A stretch of DNA of 64,000 bases from NCBI RefSeq assembly GCF_965230735.1, contig NZ_OZ246016.1, positions 496,001 through 560,000 on the forward strand. Reading direction: 5' to 3'. Both the position numbers and the translations under genes were made by a program. This document shows positions 1 through 7,935 of this stretch, piece after piece. Origin of the DNA: Motiliproteus sp965230735. GTDB taxonomy: Bacteria; Pseudomonadota; Gammaproteobacteria; Pseudomonadales; Balneatricaceae. Below the pieces are notes generated by a model. That model saw only the letters and a program-made list of their open reading frames with translations, was not told where the DNA came from and searched no databases. Position 1 is the stretch's first letter; each line of letters starts with the position of its first letter.

Positions 1-3000
1 TTGGCGAAACGGGAATAACGATCGCTGATGGTCAGGAAGCCGTGGGCATCGATATAGCCCTTGTCGCCGGTGACGTACCAGCGTCGGCCGTTGATCTGCT
101 TCAGCACCTCGGCATCTTTTTCCGGGTTATCCAGATAGCCCTGCATCACCTGCACGCCACCGATCAGGATCATCCCGGCCTCGCCGGTGGGCAGTTCTTC
201 GAGCGTGTCCGGATCGACCACCATAAAGCTGGTACCCGGCAACGGCATCCCAACGGTGCCCAGTTTGCCGCCGTGCTGAACCTGCCAGTAACGGGTATCG
301 AGGGCATCGGGCAGATTGACGCTGGCCACCGGGGTGGTTTCGGTACAGCCGTAGCCCTCCAGAATCTGCTTGCCGAACTTGGCCTGGAAGCCGCTACGCA
401 CCTGCGGGTCGAGACGCTCGGCCCCGGCAACCACAATCCTCAGAGAATCCAGCATCAGCGGATGCACCTTGTTGTTGCGCACGAACAGACGCAGGAAGGT
501 GGAGGTGCCGCACATCACCGTGGTGCGATAGCGGGCCACGGCCCGGGCGATCCCCTGAGCATCGGTCGGATCGGCATGGCAGATCATCGGCATCCCTTCG
601 ATCAGCGGCAGGAACTGGGTCACGGTCAGACCGAAGGCATGGAACAGCGGCAACGACGCCATCACCGCATCGCCATCATTGATGTTGAGCACCTCGGCGG
701 CCTGCTTCAGGTTGGCCATGATGTTGCGATGGCTCAGCCGCACCCCCTTGGGGGCGCCTTCGCTACCGCTGGAGAACAGAATCGCCGCGGTCGACTCCGG
801 ATCCCGGTTACGACAGACCATCGCCTTCAGCCAGGAAGCCGGCAGCAGTCGCGCCATCACCAGATTGCGTAGCAGTTCGAGCTTGCCGAAGCTTTCGCGC
901 AGATCCTCCAGGTAGACCACCTGCACCTGAGCCAGCAGCGGTTGCACCTCCAGCCCACGCTTGAGCAACTTGGCGACAAACCGGCGTGAGGTATAGATCG
1001 TCTTGATCTCCGCCTGGCGCTGGGCCGACAGCAATGCATCGATGCTGGCACTGTAGTTCAGGTTCACCAATGTTTTACCAGCCATCAGACCCGCCATGTT
1101 GGCCAACGCTCCGGCAGCGCTGGTAGGCAGCAGCAGGCCGATATTCTGCTCCGGGCTGAGCTTGCGGATCCGACTAGCCATGGTGATCGAGCCAGCCAGT
1201 GCCCGCAGACCGTTGAGGTCGGTGCCCAGGGTATCGGCGATCGCCAATCCGGTGCCCACCGAGCGGGCCGAATCGATCCAGGCTTCGTCCAGGGTCGGCA
1301 ACGTGCGGGCGTGGGCTTCCCAGGAGCTAACCGACAGGTCGAACACCCGGCGCTTGACGATATCGGCGCCGGTATCCTTGGCCAGCGGCTCGCCAAAGGC
1401 GATCACCAGATCACGGCGGATACCCTTGCCGCTCAGACGCTTGAGTCGTTCCGACGAACGGGAGAACTGACTACCCCAGAGACCACGCATGTAGAAAGGC
1501 ACGATCTGGACATCATTGTCGGTCTGGGCACAGGCACGCTCGAAGCCCTTGCGGAACTCGGCCAGGTGACCGGTTCGCGAGATCGTCCCCTCCGGGAAGA
1601 TACAGACCACTTCACCGTTATCCAGCGCTTCGCTGACTTTGACCAGCGCATCACGGCTGCCGGCACCCTGTTGTACCGGCAGGCAGCCGACCATCTTGAA
1701 GAACCAGTTCAGGTACCACTTGTCGTAGATCGCCTTGAGCATCACAAAGCGCACCGGCCGCGGACTGGCGATCTGTACGATGGCCCAATCGACCCAGCTG
1801 ATATGGTTGCCCAGCAGCAGCACGCCACCCCTACTCGGCAGGTTCTTCATCCCCTGCACTTCGATCCGATAGCGACGGCTGATCAGCGCGGTCAGCAGAA
1901 TCCGCACCAGCGACTGCGGCAGCTTGGTGATGGTGTAGATGCCACCGATCAGCGCCACCACCGCGATCAGTTCCAGCAACCAGCGGCTGTCAAAGCCCTG
2001 CAGCGCAAAGAACACCGTCAGGCCAAGGAAGCCGGCCATGGCCAGGTTCTGAATCCAGTTATTGACCGCCAGCACCTGACCCATATCGCTGTCTCCGGCA
2101 TGGAACTGGATCAGCGCATTCAACGGCACGATAAACAGGCCGCCCATCAGCCCCACGGTGGTGAACACCGCCGCTTGGCCCCACAGGGTTTCAACGCCCG
2201 GCAGCAGCATCAGGCCGACCGCCACCCCGATCGCACCGATCGGAATCAGACCGGTCTCGATATGGTGGCGCGACAACCGTCCCGCCAGCCAGGAACCCAG
2301 CACGATACCGATCCCGGTGCAGGCCAGGATGCCCTGAATGACCACGGTATTGGTGACATCGAACTGCGCCTTGGCGAACGCCGGGAAGGCTGCCAGCATC
2401 ACCTGGCCCACCGACCAGAACACCGCCAGTCCGATGATCGACAACCGAATCACCGGTCGACGAATCACGCTACCCAGGTTGCCTTTGATCAGCTTGCCGC
2501 GAGCGTAGTCGGCGACCGAGAACTGCTTCTCCGGGTTGCCCGGCTCCAGCGTCGGCAACCGATACATCGCCCAGAGTTCCAGCACCGCGTTGATCACCAG
2601 CACCCAACCCAGCGGCGCCACGGCACGCAGAATCTCGCCGCTGTCTTGAACCTCGCCGGGCGGATAGAAATGCTCGAACAAGATCGAGTAAACAAAGGTG
2701 CCGGCCAGAATCGCCACGATGGTCACCGCCTGCACCGCGGCGTTGGCCGAGCCCAATCGCTCCTTGCCGAACATCGGTTTGATATAGCCGTACTTGGCCG
2801 GTGAGTAGAACGCCGACTGCACCGCCAGGGCAAAGGTCATCCCAAACGCGGGCCAGAACCAGCCCATGTAGTAACAGAGAGTGATCCCCAAGGTCAGGCC
2901 TAGCGCGGCCCAGGCCGAGGCTTTCAATACCTGGTTCTTGGGATAGCGGTCGGCGATAAATCCGGCCGGCGACAGCAGCAGGATAAACGGCAGCAGGATC

Positions 3001-3161
3001 AGGCCGTTGACGATCGCGGTCAGCACCACCTGCATCTCGCCGTCGTAGACCTTGAACACGGTGTTCTGGATCGTGATCTTATGGCCCAGATCGACAAAGG
3101 CGTTCAGAAACACCGCCAGCAGATAGGCCAGTGCGCCGGTTCGGTTCAGTAATTTACTCAT
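1..3161 (-). CDS. aas: Aas-like MFS lysophospholipid transporter / acyltransferase / acyl-ACP synthetase fusion, 3' end outside window
   Basis: This three-part membrane protein would re-import and re-acylate lysophospholipids at the inner membrane. The first about 400 residues are hydrophobic MFS helices, starting MSKLLNRTGALAYLLAVF. A PlsC acyltransferase domain follows with the H-x4-D motif in NHISWVD near residue 452. An AMP-binding acyl-activating domain comes last, with GYGCTETTPVASV and a YVTGDKG-type segment close to the window edge. The ATG at 3161 is the first good start after the intergenic region. About 1053 codons are present and the frame stays open through base 1, so the C-terminal part of the adenylation domain is cut off by the window, not by mutation. 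Fused Aas proteins of about 1100-1150 residues are known in gammaproteobacteria. Long ORFs on the plus strand here are shadows. Confidence 0.9.
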   Translation of the reverse strand, partial: MSKLLNRTGALAYLLAVFLNAFVDLGHKITIQNTVFKVYDGEMQVVLTAIVNGLILLPFILLLSPAGFIADRYPKNQVLKASAWAALGLTLGITLCYYMGWFWPAFGMTFALAVQSAFYSPAKYGYIKPMFGKERLGSANAAVQAVTIVAILAGTFVYSILFEHFYPPGEVQDSGEILRAVAPLGWVLVINAVLELWAMYRLPTLEPGNPEKQFSVADYARGKLIKGNLGSVIRRPVIRLSIIGLAVFWSVGQVMLAAFPAFAKAQFDVTNTVVIQGILACTGIGIVLGSWLAGRLSRHHIETGLIPIGAIGVAVGLMLLPGVETLWGQAAVFTTVGLMGGLFIVPLNALIQFHAGDSDMGQVLAVNNWIQNLAMAGFLGLTVFFALQGFDSRWLLELIAVVALIGGIYTITKLPQSLVRILLTALISRRYRIEVQGMKNLPSRGGVLLLGNHISWVDWAIVQIASPRPVRFVMLKAIYDKWYLNWFFKMVGCLPVQQGAGSRDALVKVSEALDNGEVVCIFPEGTISRTGHLAEFRKGFERACAQTDNDVQIVPFYMRGLWGSQFSRSSERLKRLSGKGIRRDLVIAFGEPLAKDTGADIVKRRVFDLSVSSWEAHARTLPTLDEAWIDSARSVGTGLAIADTLGTDLNGLRALAGSITMASRIRKLSPEQNIGLLLPTSAAGALANMAGLMAGKTLVNLNYSASIDALLSAQRQAEIKTIYTSRRFVAKLLKRGLEVQPLLAQVQVVYLEDLRESFGKLELLRNLVMARLLPASWLKAMVCRNRDPESTAAILFSSGSEGAPKGVRLSHRNIMANLKQAAEVLNINDGDAVMASLPLFHAFGLTVTQFLPLIEGMPMICHADPTDAQGIARAVARYRTTVMCGTSTFLRLFVRNNKVHPLMLDSLRIVVAGAERLDPQVRSGFQAKFGKQILEGYGCTETTPVASVNLPDALDTRYWQVQHGGKLGTVGMPLPGTSFMVVDPDTLEELPTGEAGMILIGGVQVMQGYLDNPEKDAEVLKQINGRRWYVTGDKGYIDAHGFLTISDRYSRFA

Positions 3162-3184
3162 CGTAACGATTCCCTGTGGGTTGC

Positions 3185-3205
3185 CGGAAGTACAATCAAC
3201 TTCCG
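3185..3205. promoter_or_regulatory. inverted repeat in the aas/XRE divergent intergenic region
   Basis: Arms CGGAAGT and ACTTCCG are separated by 7 bp, 24 bp upstream of the aas start and about 150 bp upstream of the XRE-type regulator gene. It could be an operator, or a hairpin in the aas leader. No factor can be named. Confidence 0.3.
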
Positions 3206-3351
3206 TCCACTCTGTCTAAAGGTGCAGCTAAGCATTACTTTTTTATCCAAAGTTACTCGCAGGCGCACCCAAAGTATCGCATTATGTAACCTTTCGATAT
3301 CAAGGATATCTGCCAGGAGCTGCTTACAGGCTCCCTAACGAGTAATGGACT

Positions 3352-4089
3352 ATGAATCATCCCCAGACCAACGCCCTGATCGCCACGTTGAAACGCCAGC
3401 TCAAAGCCAGCGGCAAGACCTATCAGGATGTCGCCACGTTGCTTGAGCTTAGCGAAGCTTCGATTAAACGCTTGTTTCGCGATGGTGAAATTTCACTGCC
3501 GAGACTGGAGAAGATCTGCGACGCCATCGATCTGGAGTTTACCGAACTGATCCAGCAGATGTCGCGCGAGCGACACCAACTGCAGCAACTGACCCGTGAG
3601 CAGGAGCAGCAACTGGTCGATGACACGACACTGCTATTGGTGGCGGTCTGCTGTATCAACGGTTACGGCTATCAGGATATTCTGGATCAATATCAGCTCG
3701 AGCCCACGTTGCTGATTCAGAAACTGGCGATGTTGGATCGCCTCCAGGTGATCGAGCTGTTGCCCAATAACCGGATCAAGCTGCGCATCGCCCCCAACTT
3801 CAACTGGTTGCCGGGCGGCCCGATCCAGCAGTTCTTCCATCAACGGATCAAGCAGGAATTTTTCCAGGCCTCGTTTGCCAAGAGCAGCGACACGCTGCTG
3901 GTCGCCTATGGTCTGCTCTCGACCCAGAGCAATGGCGAGTTTCAGCAGCGCATGCAGCGACTGATCGACGAGTACAGCGACCAATGTCGGAAAGACATCG
4001 GTCTGCCGCTGGATCAACGCCACGGCTCCACCTTAGTCGTCGCGATGCGGCAATGGCACCCGAGTCTGTTCAGTGACTACTTGCGCTGA
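3352..4089 (+). CDS. XRE/Cro-family helix-turn-helix transcriptional regulator
   Basis: This is a 245-residue cytoplasmic DNA-binding protein. Residues about 8-70 form an XRE-type helix-turn-helix: TYQDVATLLELSEASIKRLF is the likely helix-turn-helix core, followed by SLPRLEKICDAIDLEFTEL. The remaining 170 residues hold no motif I recognise. They begin with a Gln/Glu-rich, probably coiled segment (QLTREQEQQLVDD) and then a mixed helical region that may sense a ligand or mediate dimers. The gene diverges from aas with 190 bp between the starts, so it may control aas, itself or the downstream VIT-VWA pair. The ribosome binding site is weak (ACGAG). The exact target is unknown. Confidence 0.75.
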   Translation: MNHPQTNALIATLKRQLKASGKTYQDVATLLELSEASIKRLFRDGEISLPRLEKICDAIDLEFTELIQQMSRERHQLQQLTREQEQQLVDDTTLLLVAVCCINGYGYQDILDQYQLEPTLLIQKLAMLDRLQVIELLPNNRIKLRIAPNFNWLPGGPIQQFFHQRIKQEFFQASFAKSSDTLLVAYGLLSTQSNGEFQQRMQRLIDEYSDQCRKDIGLPLDQRHGSTLVVAMRQWHPSLFSDYLR

Positions 4090-4132
4090 ACGCTATTGAT
4101 CGACAAAGTACCTCGATCCACCAGATAACACG

Positions 4133-4157
4133 CCGGGTATCACCAGATGCTACCCGG
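4133..4157 (+). terminator. hairpin after the XRE regulator gene
   Basis: A 7 bp stem (CCGGGTA / TACCCGG) with an 11 nt loop lies 43 bp after the regulator stop. There is no following T run, so intrinsic termination is uncertain. Confidence 0.3.
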
Positions 4158-4268
4158 CCGATAGTGCTAACCGCTCCGCTCTCTCCTCGACACACTGGCC
4201 GCAACCACAAGCCGAACCAGAACAAGGCTTGATCCCAGGCCCAAGCGGCCCATCAGAGGAGAGAAACT

Positions 4269-6497
4269 ATGCCACTCACATCAGGATACCGATCCCTTTT
4301 TCGATCAATAGCGGGCAAGATCTGCGGCGCCTGTGCCGCATTCGGCCTGCTGGCCGGGGTCAGTCTCAGCGCCGATGCCGCCGGACTGCTGCGTCCGGCC
4401 AACAGCAGCCTGCCGGAACTGAAGATCCACTCCCATCAAGTCAAGGTCGTGATCGAAGACGGCTACGCCACCACCCGGATCGATCAGGTGTTCACCAACC
4501 CCCACAGTCAGGACCTGGAGGCGGTCTACAGCTTCCCGGTCCCGGAACAGGCGGCCGTGGGTGAATTCAGCTACTGGATCGACGGCAAGCCGGTCACCGG
4601 CGAAGTGGTCGCCAAACAGCAGGCCCGTCAGATCTACAACGATCAAAAAACGGCCGGTAATCGCACCGCGCTGACCGAACAGGACGACTACCGCAGCTTC
4701 GACAGCCGGGTCTACCCGGTCAAAGCCAACGACCAGGTCAAGATCCGGCTGGTCTATGTACAACCGGCCGAGATCGACAACAGTATCGGCCGCTTTCTCT
4801 ACCCGCTGGAGGATGGCGTTGTCGACGAGCACAAGAACGCCTTCTGGCTGCGCAACGAAAAGGTCGAGCAGGACTTCGGTTTCGAGCTGGAACTGCGCTC
4901 ACGCTACCCGATCGACGAACTGCGGATGCCGCAACACCCCCAGGCGGTGATCAGCAACCAGAGCCCCAAGCACTGGCATATCAGCCTGGGTAACCCAACC
5001 CCGACAGCCACTGCTGAAGCCCAAACCGATGCCGCGCAGGCCGAAGCGCAATCGCTCCAATCCGCTCCTGTACAACAACACCAGCCGGTGGCCGATCTTA
5101 GCCGCGACATTCTGCTCTATTGGCGCCTAGCCGAAGGCCTGCCCGGTGCGGTGGACCTGGTCAGTTACCGTGCCCCGGACGCCAAGCAGGGGACCTTTAT
5201 GCTGACCCTGACCCCGGGCAACGAACTACCGCCGATCAGCGGCAACCGCGACTGGGTCTTTGTGCTCGATACCTCCGGCTCGATGGCCGGTAAATACGCC
5301 ACCCTGCTCGAAGGGGTTCGTCAGGGATTACAGCAGCTGCCCAGCGGTGATCGCTTCCGGCTGATCACCTTCAACAAGCAGGCAAAAGATCTGAGCGGTG
5401 GCTACCAACCGGTGGAGCTGCAGCGAATCGATGCGATGATCAACAAGTTGCAGCAAAATGGCGTCGGCGGCAGTACCAACCTCTACGCCGGTCTGAAAAA
5501 GGGGATTACCGGCCTCGACAGCGACCGGGCCAGCGCGTTGGTACTGGTGACCGACGGGGTCGCCAATGTCGGTACCACCGAGAAGCGAGCCTTCCTGAAA
5601 CTGCTACAGCAGGCCGATGTGCGGTTGTTCACCTTCGTGATGGGCAACAGTGCCAACCGTCCGCTGCTTCAGGGCATGACCGAGGTCTCCAACGGTTTCG
5701 CCTCGCAGATCTCCAACGCCGACGATGTGATGGGGCGACTGATGCAGGCCGCCACCAAGCTCAATCATGCCGCGCTGCGTGATCTGAAGGTGGAGATCGA
5801 CGGTGTGCGGGTGACCGACCTGACTCCGGCCAAACTACCGCCGCTGTACCGTGGCCAGCAGCTGGTGCTGATGGGCCACTACTTCGGTGACGGCGATGTC
5901 GAGGTCCGCCTCAGCGGCCGGATCGGTACCGATAAGAAAACCTACCAGACCCGGGTCCAGCTGCCGGCTCAATCCAGCGACCACCCGGAACTGGAACGGC
6001 TCTGGGCGCTGCGCCAGATCGAAGCGCTGCAACAACAGCAGGACTACTACGCCGGTGATGCGTCGGTCGAAAGCGATACCAAGCAGGCGATCACCGACCT
6101 GGCGGTTCAGTACGGACTGGTCACCGACTACACCTCGCTGCTAGTGGTCGAAGAGCAGGTGTTCCAACAGCTGGGCATCGAGCGTCGTAACCAGAAGCGG
6201 ATCGAGACCGAGCATCAGGCCCGCCAGGACCGCAGCCAGAACTGGCAGCAGTCCGGCTCAACCAACAACGGTTCCACTGCCGATAGCGGTCAAACCAACA
6301 GCGCCCACTCCAATAGCAATGCACAACCGGCTGCCAACCCGCCGATGTTCAGCGGCGAGCGCTCAACCCTGAGCAATTCTCAAAGCGGGGGCAGCGGCGG
6401 AGGTAGTGGCGCGCTGGATCCATCACTGTTGCTGTTGATCGGCCTGCTGGCACTCAGCGCTCTCTGGGGCCGTCGCCACCGGATTCGATTGAACTAA
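4269..6497 (+). CDS. secreted VIT-VWA domain protein with GlyGly-CTERM-like C-terminal tail
   Basis: This 742-residue protein is predicted to be exported and processed at its C terminus. A signal peptide covers about residues 1-37 and ends near SADAAG. A VIT (inter-alpha-trypsin type) domain follows at about 45-170, with AVYSFPVPEQAAVGEF and EVVAKQQARQIYNDQKTAG. A von Willebrand A domain at about 325-500 carries a metal-site motif DTSGSM with D at 334. The tail is low complexity and rich in Ser, Asn and Gln. It ends in a Gly/Ser stretch (GGSGGGSGALDP), one hydrophobic helix and a basic end (GRRHRIRLN), the layout of a GlyGly-CTERM sorting signal. The rhombosortase gene starts 9 bp after the stop. 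The ribosome site AGAGGAG precedes the ATG well. It is related over the VIT and VWA domains to the protein at 59142-61277, which carries a different tail. The substrate or adhesion role is unknown. Confidence 0.85.
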   Translation: MPLTSGYRSLFRSIAGKICGACAAFGLLAGVSLSADAAGLLRPANSSLPELKIHSHQVKVVIEDGYATTRIDQVFTNPHSQDLEAVYSFPVPEQAAVGEFSYWIDGKPVTGEVVAKQQARQIYNDQKTAGNRTALTEQDDYRSFDSRVYPVKANDQVKIRLVYVQPAEIDNSIGRFLYPLEDGVVDEHKNAFWLRNEKVEQDFGFELELRSRYPIDELRMPQHPQAVISNQSPKHWHISLGNPTPTATAEAQTDAAQAEAQSLQSAPVQQHQPVADLSRDILLYWRLAEGLPGAVDLVSYRAPDAKQGTFMLTLTPGNELPPISGNRDWVFVLDTSGSMAGKYATLLEGVRQGLQQLPSGDRFRLITFNKQAKDLSGGYQPVELQRIDAMINKLQQNGVGGSTNLYAGLKKGITGLDSDRASALVLVTDGVANVGTTEKRAFLKLLQQADVRLFTFVMGNSANRPLLQGMTEVSNGFASQISNADDVMGRLMQAATKLNHAALRDLKVEIDGVRVTDLTPAKLPPLYRGQQLVLMGHYFGDGDVEVRLSGRIGTDKKTYQTRVQLPAQSSDHPELERLWALRQIEALQQQQDYYAGDASVESDTKQAITDLAVQYGLVTDYTSLLVVEEQVFQQLGIERRNQKRIETEHQARQDRSQNWQQSGSTNNGSTADSGQTNSAHSNSNAQPAANPPMFSGERSTLSNSQSGGSGGGSGALDPSLLLLIGLLALSALWGRRHRIRLN

Positions 6498-6506
6498 ACG
6501 GAGCTG

Positions 6507-7118
6507 ATGATGAACCGGATCCGTTGTTCGATCCCTTGGGTGACCCTGGCTATCGCCGGGGTCGCCCACGGCCTGGCCCTGCTGCCCTCGCAATGGGTTG
6601 CCGATCCTTTGGCCCTGTTCTGCTTTGATCAACAGGCGATAATGCAGCAGGGCCAGTGGTGGCGCCTGCTCAGCGGCCATCTGGTCCATAACGACAGCAC
6701 CCACCTGCAGTGGGACCTGCTCGGCTTTTTGATCTTTGGCGGCTGGCTGGAGCTGAAGGATCGGCGTCTGCTGGTGCTATCGTTGGCACTGGCACTGCTG
6801 ATTCTGGATCTGGTGCTGCTGTCTCCCTGGGGACTGGCGCGCTACTGCGGTCTGTCCGGACTACTGTACGCCCCGGCAGCGCTGCTGCTGTGGCAACACT
6901 ATCGTCGTCAGCCCCATCTGATCAGCGCCCTGCCGCTGGTTGCCGGTGCGACCAAGTTGATCAGTGAGAGCCTGCAGCAGCAGGCCTGGCTGGCCGATCA
7001 GGGTTGGCCACTCTATGCCCCGGCCCACTGGTGCGGTGTGGCGGCAGCGTTGATCGCCTGGCTATTAACTCGCCGGCGGCATTCGTCGCCATTGGGCCAG
7101 TCAACGCTTTATCGCTGA
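6507..7118 (+). CDS. rrtA: rhombosortase, rhomboid-family intramembrane serine protease
   Basis: This 203-residue polytopic protein has about six hydrophobic segments. Rhomboid-type motifs are visible: GHLVHNDSTHLQWDLLGF, then YCGLSGLLYA with the likely catalytic serine at residue 117, and YAPAHWCGVAAAL with the likely catalytic histidine at residue 174. The short length and the GH-x2-H-x4-HL block fit the rhombosortase branch, which is known to cleave GlyGly-CTERM tails so that the protein can leave the inner membrane. The gene lies 9 bp behind a VIT-VWA protein with exactly such a tail, so that neighbour is the obvious substrate; other substrates may exist elsewhere. GGAG precedes tandem ATG codons at 6507 and 6510, and either may be used. 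Confidence 0.85.
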   Translation: MMNRIRCSIPWVTLAIAGVAHGLALLPSQWVADPLALFCFDQQAIMQQGQWWRLLSGHLVHNDSTHLQWDLLGFLIFGGWLELKDRRLLVLSLALALLILDLVLLSPWGLARYCGLSGLLYAPAALLLWQHYRRQPHLISALPLVAGATKLISESLQQQAWLADQGWPLYAPAHWCGVAAALIAWLLTRRRHSSPLGQSTLYR

Positions 7119-7129
7119 AGAGATAAATC

Positions 7130-7160
7130 GGCCCTCACCCCCTTAATGGGGATGAGAGCC
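7130..7160. terminator. hairpin between convergent rrtA and hsp20
   Basis: A near-perfect hairpin pairs GGCCCTCACCCC with GGGGATGAGAGCC around a CTTA loop. It lies between two convergent genes and could stop transcription from either side, though neither side has a clear T run. Confidence 0.4.
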
Positions 7161-7207
7161 CTCGAGAACAGTAGTGCCCGAGCACGGGATGTCATTTCGA
7201 GTCTGTG

Positions 7208-7624
7208 TTAGCCGATATCGATCTTAACGCCTTCCGGGAGCTGCCGTTGCTGCTTCGGCAGGCTCAGGGTCAAGACCCCGTTGTCGAAGTTGGCTTTGAC
7301 CGCACTAGGATCCACATCGCTACCCACCGACAGCTGCCGCAGGTACTGACCGTAGTGGCGCTCCTGCCGAATCAGCTTGCCATCCTTTTCCTCACGGTCT
7401 TCAGAGCGGGTCTCAGCCTTGATGGTGAGGATGCCGTTATCGAGTTTGACCTCGATATCTTCCTTGCTGATACCCGGCAGGTCAGCCTTGATCAGGTAGC
7501 CATCTTCGTTGTCGTGAACATCGATTGCGGGCGGCTTGTCGGAACCACTCGGATCCACTGGCCGGAAGAAGTCATCGAAAAATGTATCGCCAAACAGACG
7601 ATTGAAGCGGGTTAGGTTGGTCAT
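7208..7624 (-). CDS. Hsp20-family small heat shock protein
   Basis: This is a 138-residue holdase chaperone of the cytoplasm. An alpha-crystallin domain runs from about residue 33 to 125, with DGYLIKADLPGISKEDIEV and the conserved A-x-x-x-N-G-V-L block as ANFDNGVLTLSLPK. The C-terminal tail is short. The open frame extends upstream to 7732, but the start is put at the ATG at 7624 because GGAGGAG lies six bases before it and the family usually begins with a sequence like TRFNRLFGD. The 36 extra codons upstream look non-coding. No clear sigma-32 promoter was identified. Confidence 0.92.
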   Translation of the reverse strand: MTNLTRFNRLFGDTFFDDFFRPVDPSGSDKPPAIDVHDNEDGYLIKADLPGISKEDIEVKLDNGILTIKAETRSEDREEKDGKLIRQERHYGQYLRQLSVGSDVDPSAVKANFDNGVLTLSLPKQQRQLPEGVKIDIG

Positions 7625-7872
7625 GATCATCTCCTCCCTACAAGCCTCCCGCATCACCGATTCAGCCCCCATGCTGTCGTTGAAAGTCGGTTCAAAATGC
7701 TCATTTACCAATCGTAAACTGCGCTTTCTCACCCACTTTCGCCTAACCCTGCGGCGCTGACTCTAATCATGCTGAAGGCTTTTACAGGTGACTCAAATGA
7801 AACCTTCTGCGCATCAGGTTTTTCTAATATTCCTCAATTTCATTGTACTGCGCGGCCACGCCAGCAACAGTG

Positions 7873-7894
7873 AAAAGCCGTCAATCAACGGCTT
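7873..7894 (-). terminator. probable terminator of the P-type ATPase gene
   Basis: Read on the minus strand, AAGCCGT and ACGGCTT pair around a 6 nt loop and are followed by TTTT, 42 bp after the ATPase stop codon. Confidence 0.5.
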
Positions 7895-7935
7895 GTTTGC
7901 TGGTTTTCTGTTCATTCATCACTGGCTGCTCTGGG

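Noticed and set aside
1311..2804. 497-codon open frame on the plus strand
   Set aside because: It is antisense to the aas fusion gene, rich in His, Gln and Arg as expected from reading codon-biased DNA backwards, and has no family motif.
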